Source of the DNA: Nitrospirota bacterium
GTDB taxonomy: Bacteria; Nitrospirota; Thermodesulfovibrionia; Thermodesulfovibrionales; UBA6898
Assembly: GCA_021825805.1 (NCBI GenBank)
Contig: JAKAGF010000002.1
Span: 1-33,771 of the forward strand
Reading direction: 5' to 3'
Length of the DNA stretch: 33,771 nt
In this document: in pieces, positions 29,346 through 33,771 of the stretch
Layout of the letters: each line of letters opens with the position of its first letter
Position numbering within the stretch: the first letter of the stretch is position 1
Position numbers and translations under genes: made by a program
Notes under the pieces: generated by a model
What the model was told of the DNA's origin: nothing
Databases searched by the model: none
The model's input: only the letters and a program-made list of their open reading frames with translations

Positions 29346-29681
29346 ATGAAGAAAGAAAACATATCAAGCATAGGAACCGTGATCGCATCGTTGCTTGCGA
29401 CATCATGCTGCATCGGTCCGGCTATCTTCGTAATCTTCGGAACCTCGATAGGGTTTCTCTCGAAACTGGCGTTCCTGACTGCCCTGAGGCCGTATCTTCT
29501 GGGGGGCGCATTTCTCATGCTCTCGTATTCTTTCTGGAAACTCTATCTCAAGAAGCCGCATTGCGCCTGCGCTGAGGACATACGTACGCGAAAGATTGCC
29601 CGCGTGATCTTCTGGATAGGCTTTGCCGGATTAGTCTTTGCCTCTTCATTCCAGAAGGTCATTGTCTGGATTTATGGATAG
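29346..29681 (+). CDS. merT: mercuric transport protein MerT
   Basis: IASLLATSCCIGPAIFVIFGTSIGFLSKL, three TM segments, CAC loop. Confidence 0.87.
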   Translation: MKKENISSIGTVIASLLATSCCIGPAIFVIFGTSIGFLSKLAFLTALRPYLLGGAFLMLSYSFWKLYLKKPHCACAEDIRTRKIARVIFWIGFAGLVFASSFQKVIVWIYG

Positions 29682-29690
29682 GAGGTTGCT

Positions 29691-30017
29691 ATGATGGAAA
29701 AGAGGATGGGAAGATGGATAGTGAATATTATTACGGTGTCACTGTTGTCCTTGTTGCTTATCACGGCATACGTTGAAGCAGCCGAACGGCAGGTAGTCAT
29801 AGAGATCGAGGGAATGACCTGCGAGTTATGCCCCGTTGCGATCAAAAAATCCATGGAAGGGATTAAGGGTGTCAAAACGGTTAAGGTGTCTTTCGAGGAT
29901 AAAAAGGCGTGGGTGACAGCGGAAGAAACGATCACTGACGATATGCTTTTGACCGCTGTTCAAAAGACAGGACCGTATACAGGCAAAGTAATAGAAAGGA
30001 AGCCTGCTGACAGATAA
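29691..30017 (+). CDS. merP: periplasmic mercury-binding protein MerP
   Basis: Signal peptide and HMA motif IEGMTCELCPVAIKKSMEGIKGVKTVKVSFEDKKAWV. Confidence 0.87.
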   Translation: MMEKRMGRWIVNIITVSLLSLLLITAYVEAAERQVVIEIEGMTCELCPVAIKKSMEGIKGVKTVKVSFEDKKAWVTAEETITDDMLLTAVQKTGPYTGKVIERKPADR

Positions 30018-30038
30018 ACTTTTGATGAGGAACATGCA

Positions 30039-30269
30039 ATGAAGAAAGAACAAACTCCACCAAGGTCTAGACTATACGTCACGATTGCAGGGACAATACT
30101 CGTGGCAGTATGCTGCTTCGCAACGATCATGGCCGTTACCTTCGGTGCAACAGGGCTGAGCGCTCTTACGCCCTATTTTTATTATGTCCTTTTTCCGGCC
30201 TTAGCCGCGCTCGTAATTTTTATTTATCTTCCTTACAGGAAATGGAAAGATATCCGGAAGCGACAATAA
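30039..30269 (+). CDS. MerF-like small membrane protein
   Basis: LYVTIAGTILVAVCCFATIMAVTFGATGLSALTPYFYYVLFPALAALVIFIYLPYRKWK; one CC pair, two TMs. Confidence 0.72.
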   Translation: MKKEQTPPRSRLYVTIAGTILVAVCCFATIMAVTFGATGLSALTPYFYYVLFPALAALVIFIYLPYRKWKDIRKRQ

Positions 30270-30292
30270 TCGAAGCTTAATGGAGGTGGAGT

Positions 30293-31699
30293 ATGAAAAC
30301 TACGTTTGATCTGATCATTATCGGCGGCGGGGCGGGCGCCTTTGGCGCGGCTATCCGGGCCAATGAGCTCCATGCAGATACAGCAGTCATCAACGGCGGG
30401 CTGCCTCTCGGCGGCACTTGCGTGAATGTCGGTTGTGTCCCATCAAAGACGCTCCTTTACGCAGGCGAGATATTGCATCTTGCAAGGCATCACGGCATTC
30501 CGGGAATCGATATTGAGATAAAAAACTTCGATTTCCAGAAGGTTGTTCAGGATGAACTTGCCTTAGTAGAAATGCTGCGCAAAGAAAAATACGACAAGGT
30601 GTTCAATAGTCTCAAGCATGCAACGTTCTTTGAAGGGAAAGCTCAGTTCATCTCTAAAAATGAGGTGGACGTAAACGGCCGGATACTCAAAGGAGACAAA
30701 TTCATCATCGCTACCGGATCAACAACATCAGTACCGCCGATTGAAGGCATCCACGACGTAGGTTTCTTGACCCATATCGAGGCATTGAAGCTGGAGAAGC
30801 AACCAAAGGAACTGATTGTGATCGGCGCAGGACCCCTTGGACTCGAATTCGGACAGATGTATGCCCGCTTCGGCACAAAGGTAACGATTCTTGAACGTCT
30901 GAATACCGTCTTCCCTCCCTCCGAAAAGGAATTGGTGGACCGCCTTGCTCAAGTCATCATCCGGGAAGGCATAACAGTCAGGACAGGAGTTACCGTCAAG
31001 ATGGCATGGAAGCAAAACGGAAAGAAGATACTTTCATATGTGGCTGACGGTAAAGAGGAAGAGGTCTCGGGTGATGAGATATTGCTGGCGACAGGTAAAA
31101 CTTCCAATACCCAGGGACTCGGACTTAAAAATGCCGGGGTCGAAATCGACAAAAGACAAGTAATTATTGTGAACCGATTCATGCAAACATCTCAGCCGCA
31201 CATTTTTGCGGCCGGCGACGTGATTAACCTTCCTTTGCGCCTTGAGATAACCGCCGGGCATGAGGGGACGCTTGCCGCTGAAAATGCCCTGAGTGATGCG
31301 CAAAAGGGCATCGATTATGACACCGTGCCTTACACCATTTTTACCGATCCCCAGCTTGCCGGGGTCGGCTTCACGGAAGAGGAGCAGATGAGGAAAATTG
31401 GTGTATGTGAGTGTCGCACTGTCTCGTTTGCCGATGTGCCGAAGGCGATAATCACGAAACGAACAGAAGGACTGATCAAAATGGCTATTCATCCTGAAAC
31501 GCGACAGATCATGGGCGTCCATATTCTTGCACCTTACGCAGGCGAATTGATTGCCGAAGCGATGATGCTGGTGAGGAATAAGAATACTGTTGACGATGTT
31601 GTAGATTCGCTCCCCATGTTTCCGACGCTTTCGGAGTCGATAAAACTTGCGGCTCTTTCCTTTACCAAGGACATTTCAAAATTGAGTTGTTGTGTATAG
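30293..31699 (+). CDS. merA: mercuric reductase, lacking N-terminal HMA domain
   Basis: GGTCVNVGCVPSK redox site, FAD/NAD domains, C-terminal KLSCCV. Confidence 0.92.
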   Translation: MKTTFDLIIIGGGAGAFGAAIRANELHADTAVINGGLPLGGTCVNVGCVPSKTLLYAGEILHLARHHGIPGIDIEIKNFDFQKVVQDELALVEMLRKEKYDKVFNSLKHATFFEGKAQFISKNEVDVNGRILKGDKFIIATGSTTSVPPIEGIHDVGFLTHIEALKLEKQPKELIVIGAGPLGLEFGQMYARFGTKVTILERLNTVFPPSEKELVDRLAQVIIREGITVRTGVTVKMAWKQNGKKILSYVADGKEEEVSGDEILLATGKTSNTQGLGLKNAGVEIDKRQVIIVNRFMQTSQPHIFAAGDVINLPLRLEITAGHEGTLAAENALSDAQKGIDYDTVPYTIFTDPQLAGVGFTEEEQMRKIGVCECRTVSFADVPKAIITKRTEGLIKMAIHPETRQIMGVHILAPYAGELIAEAMMLVRNKNTVDDVVDSLPMFPTLSESIKLAALSFTKDISKLSCCV

Positions 31700-31713
31700 G
31701 CACAGGAGGAATC

Positions 31714-32106
31714 ATGAGAATCGACTGCTATATATCACAGGGATGCGGCTCCGAGGAGGCGTTAAAAGAGAACATCGCGCGTGCCCTGGAGGCTGAAAAG
31801 ATTCATGCCGAGGTAAATATTCACCGGATCAGCGATGCAAAGGCGACTGAATTAAATCTCAGCGGATCGCCCTCGATATTTATTGACGGGAAGGAATTGC
31901 AGCCATCGGGCATTGCCGGATTCTCTTGAAGGATGTTCGCTGACGAGTCAGGAAGGCTCGTGAATGTGCCGTCAGTGGAGACGTTGCGAAAGGCGATGAA
32001 AGATAATGACTGCGAAAGAAGGGATGCATTTGGCAAGGAGCAGCCTCCGAAAAGTCCCATAGATCAGAGCGGCGAAACGGTTAGGGGCAGACCGGGGGAA
32101 TTTTGA
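31714..32106 (+). CDS. thioredoxin-fold mer-associated protein, putative selenoprotein (in-frame TGA at 31927-31929)
   Basis: ATG at 31714 after AGGAGGA; MRIDCYISQGCGSEEALKENIARALEAEKIHAEVNIHRISDAKATELNLSGSPSIFIDGKELQPSGIAGFS-U-RMFADESGRLVNVPSVETLRKAMKDND..., open for 58 codons past the TGA; hairpin follows the TGA. Confidence 0.72.
31936..31954 (+). promoter_or_regulatory. candidate bacterial SECIS hairpin
   Basis: TTC-G-CTGA-CGAG-TCAG-GAA (7 paired bases, one bulge, 4-nt loop with G at position 2); loop begins 14 nt after the TGA. Confidence 0.5.
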
Positions 32107-32155
32107 TTTTGAAAGGCGTTCACAATCCCTGTAATGTATCTACACATTGATAGGG

Positions 32156-33001
32156 TTAAGCATTAAGCATCGAGAGCAGCTTTATATTCAGGTCCGCGTG
32201 TCTGAGTTGTTCCTCTTTGGTCACGCCGGATGTTTCCTCTCCGTCCAGTCTGCGGACAAACCTCTTTAAAAGGCTGCGATAGTTGTAAATAGAAAGGTCC
32301 CCGACAATATCCGCTCCAATAATATTTTTTGAAAGCGCCCTGATACATTTCAATAATTCAGATTGCTTCATTAAGCCCTGGTCCCATGTTGTTACAATCT
32401 CATCCTGGGCGAGCACATCTTTGTCCACTGAGAGGTAAACCGGCCTGCCTTCATCAACTATGTCTTCGAGAATCCGCACGGCGCTGTTAACTGACGGATC
32501 TATATGTTTGATCCCGTTGTTGCTCAGCATGGAGGCTGTTTTTGATACAGGGCAAAGGCAATAATATTTCACCTTGCCTGACCGCAGGGCCGAGAACCGG
32601 TTTTGCAACAGACTCAGACCGCGCATATCTCCGGAGGTAATACCGACTACAGTGATATTTGAGACATTCGGCAGTTTGCTCGCATGATAAACCCATGAAC
32701 CGCAATGGATGGCAGCTGGAAAATACATATTGTCCGGATGGTTGTCTAATACAACCACATGGAGATTTTGATAAGGAAGCAGTTGCAACAAAAGATAACT
32801 GATATGGTGGAAATCTCCACTACCGCAGAAAAAGGTGCGATAGCGCGGGACGACATCTTCGATATCCGACTTCAGTTTTTCAATATCACCGAATCGGGCA
32901 TAGTAACGGACCCGTTCCTCGTACGATCGCAGATCCAGCCGTTCAGCAGTTTCCGGCAGCAAGATCGATCCGTCAAAATCCAGAATCAGCGCTTTCGGCA
33001 T
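32156..33001 (-). CDS. arginase/deacetylase-fold (ureohydrolase-like) protein
   Basis: GSGDFHH, VVLDNHPDN and YLSVDKDVLAQDEIVTTWDQG resemble GGDH, DAHxD and SxDxDxxDP metal motifs of the arginase superfamily. Confidence 0.65.
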   Translation of the reverse strand: MPKALILDFDGSILLPETAERLDLRSYEERVRYYARFGDIEKLKSDIEDVVPRYRTFFCGSGDFHHISYLLLQLLPYQNLHVVVLDNHPDNMYFPAAIHCGSWVYHASKLPNVSNITVVGITSGDMRGLSLLQNRFSALRSGKVKYYCLCPVSKTASMLSNNGIKHIDPSVNSAVRILEDIVDEGRPVYLSVDKDVLAQDEIVTTWDQGLMKQSELLKCIRALSKNIIGADIVGDLSIYNYRSLLKRFVRRLDGEETSGVTKEEQLRHADLNIKLLSMLNA

Positions 33002-33110
33002 TATTGTTATAATAATGGATCAGACTGGATTGTTCAAAGAATAGTGATAGTTATATAATAAATCCTCTTCGGCGACATCAGGGTAAAAACTCTTAAAGAT
33101 TGGGAGATGA

Positions 33111-33494
33111 ATGGCTGAATATAGGACGCTGAAAGCTGCTTTCTTCTGGTCTCTCCTGGTGACGTCCGACACAGCAGCACAGTTACTGGTCAAGCTGGGC
33201 GCCACTCAAAAAACTCCCGCGAAATGGCCCGCGCATCCCCTTATTTTCATCGGATACAGCTTCTATATCCTCTCTTTCATCGCATGGATGCAGATACTAA
33301 AGCACACGCGCCTCTCCATCGCCCTCTCCGCAGCTTCAGTGCTCTATGTGACCGTTGCCTTCTGTTCCTACTTTTTCCTTGGAGAGGCAATCACCATCAA
33401 TATAGTGATCGGCACTATTCTGATCTCCATCGGCATCTTCATCCTCAGCTGGAACGAGAGTAAAAAACAGACAACGCCTGACCACTATCGATAA
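33111..33494 (+). CDS. SMR/EamA-like small membrane transporter
   Basis: 127 aa, four TMs, RLSIALSAASVLYVTVAFCSYFFLGEAITINIVIGTILISIGIFIL. Confidence 0.75.
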   Translation: MAEYRTLKAAFFWSLLVTSDTAAQLLVKLGATQKTPAKWPAHPLIFIGYSFYILSFIAWMQILKHTRLSIALSAASVLYVTVAFCSYFFLGEAITINIVIGTILISIGIFILSWNESKKQTTPDHYR

Positions 33495-33539
33495 AACCCT
33501 TTATCCCTGCCTTTTACGGGGGTTTCCTTAAAGCAGCAA

Positions 33540-33568
33540 GGCGGGGCGGGTACAGCACCCACCCCGCC
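33540..33568 (-). terminator. terminator-like hairpin downstream of pstS
   Basis: GGCGGGGCGGGT-ACAGC-ACCCACCCCGCC, 11 of 12 paired, 9 nt past the stop on the minus strand. Confidence 0.6.
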
Positions 33569-33577
33569 GTTTGCAGG

Positions 33578-33771
33578 TTATTGCAGCCCGTTGGCCTTCC
33601 AGTAAGCCCTGATCTTGTCCTTCAGCGACTTGGGAAGGGGGACGTACACAAGTTCTTTAGCCTTCGTGTCGCCGTTCTTGAATGCCCAGTCAAAGAACTT
33701 CATGACATGCTTGTTGCTCTCGGTCTTTTCCTTTGCCAGGAGAATGAAGGTCGCCCCTGCGATCGGCCATG
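33578..33771 (-). CDS. pstS: phosphate ABC transporter substrate-binding protein, C-terminal part (runs off window)
   Basis: Reverse complement reads WPIAGATFILLAKEKTESNKHVMKFFDWAFKNGDTKAKELVYVPLPKSLKDKIRAYWKANGLQ*, a typical PstS C-terminus. Confidence 0.88.
   Translation of the reverse strand, partial: WPIAGATFILLAKEKTESNKHVMKFFDWAFKNGDTKAKELVYVPLPKSLKDKIRAYWKANGLQ

Overview
The window looks like a bacterial chromosome segment with fairly GC-rich housekeeping flanks and a mosaic accessory middle. From left to right: (1) a possible terminator, an ArsR regulator and selD, which carries an in-frame TGA (Sec) near its N-terminus that the ORF track misses; (2) a cell-envelope operon ftsE-ftsX-envC-like-ctpA, followed by a DEDD-type exonuclease; (3) an APH-type kinase, a PIN-PhoH ATPase and a TlpA-like redoxin; (4) an ~7.3 kb, mostly tightly packed biosynthetic cluster (HAD phosphatase, class III aminotransferase, SMR-like transporter, stand-alone ACP, ketosynthase, alpha/beta hydrolase, DegT aminotransferase, acyltransferase-like protein); (5) an AraC regulator divergent from an aldo/keto reductase; (6) a HigBA-type toxin-antitoxin pair and a lower-GC HerA-NurA-DNA methyltransferase-DUF488 cassette, a candidate defence island, whose right end abuts a decayed second copy of the AraC gene start and its operator; (7) a zinc alcohol dehydrogenase with that duplicated operator and a decayed cupin remnant; (8) a mercury operon merR-trx-merT-merP-merF-like-merA ending in a thioredoxin-like ORF interrupted by an in-frame TGA that is best read as selenocysteine; (9) an arginase-fold protein, another SMR-like transporter and the 3' end of pstS. 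The strongest candidates for under-described biology are the putative Sec-containing mer protein, the HerA-NurA-MTase-DUF488 cassette with its insertion scar, and the orphan ACP/ketosynthase/aminotransferase cluster. All family calls come from reading motifs; no database search was run.
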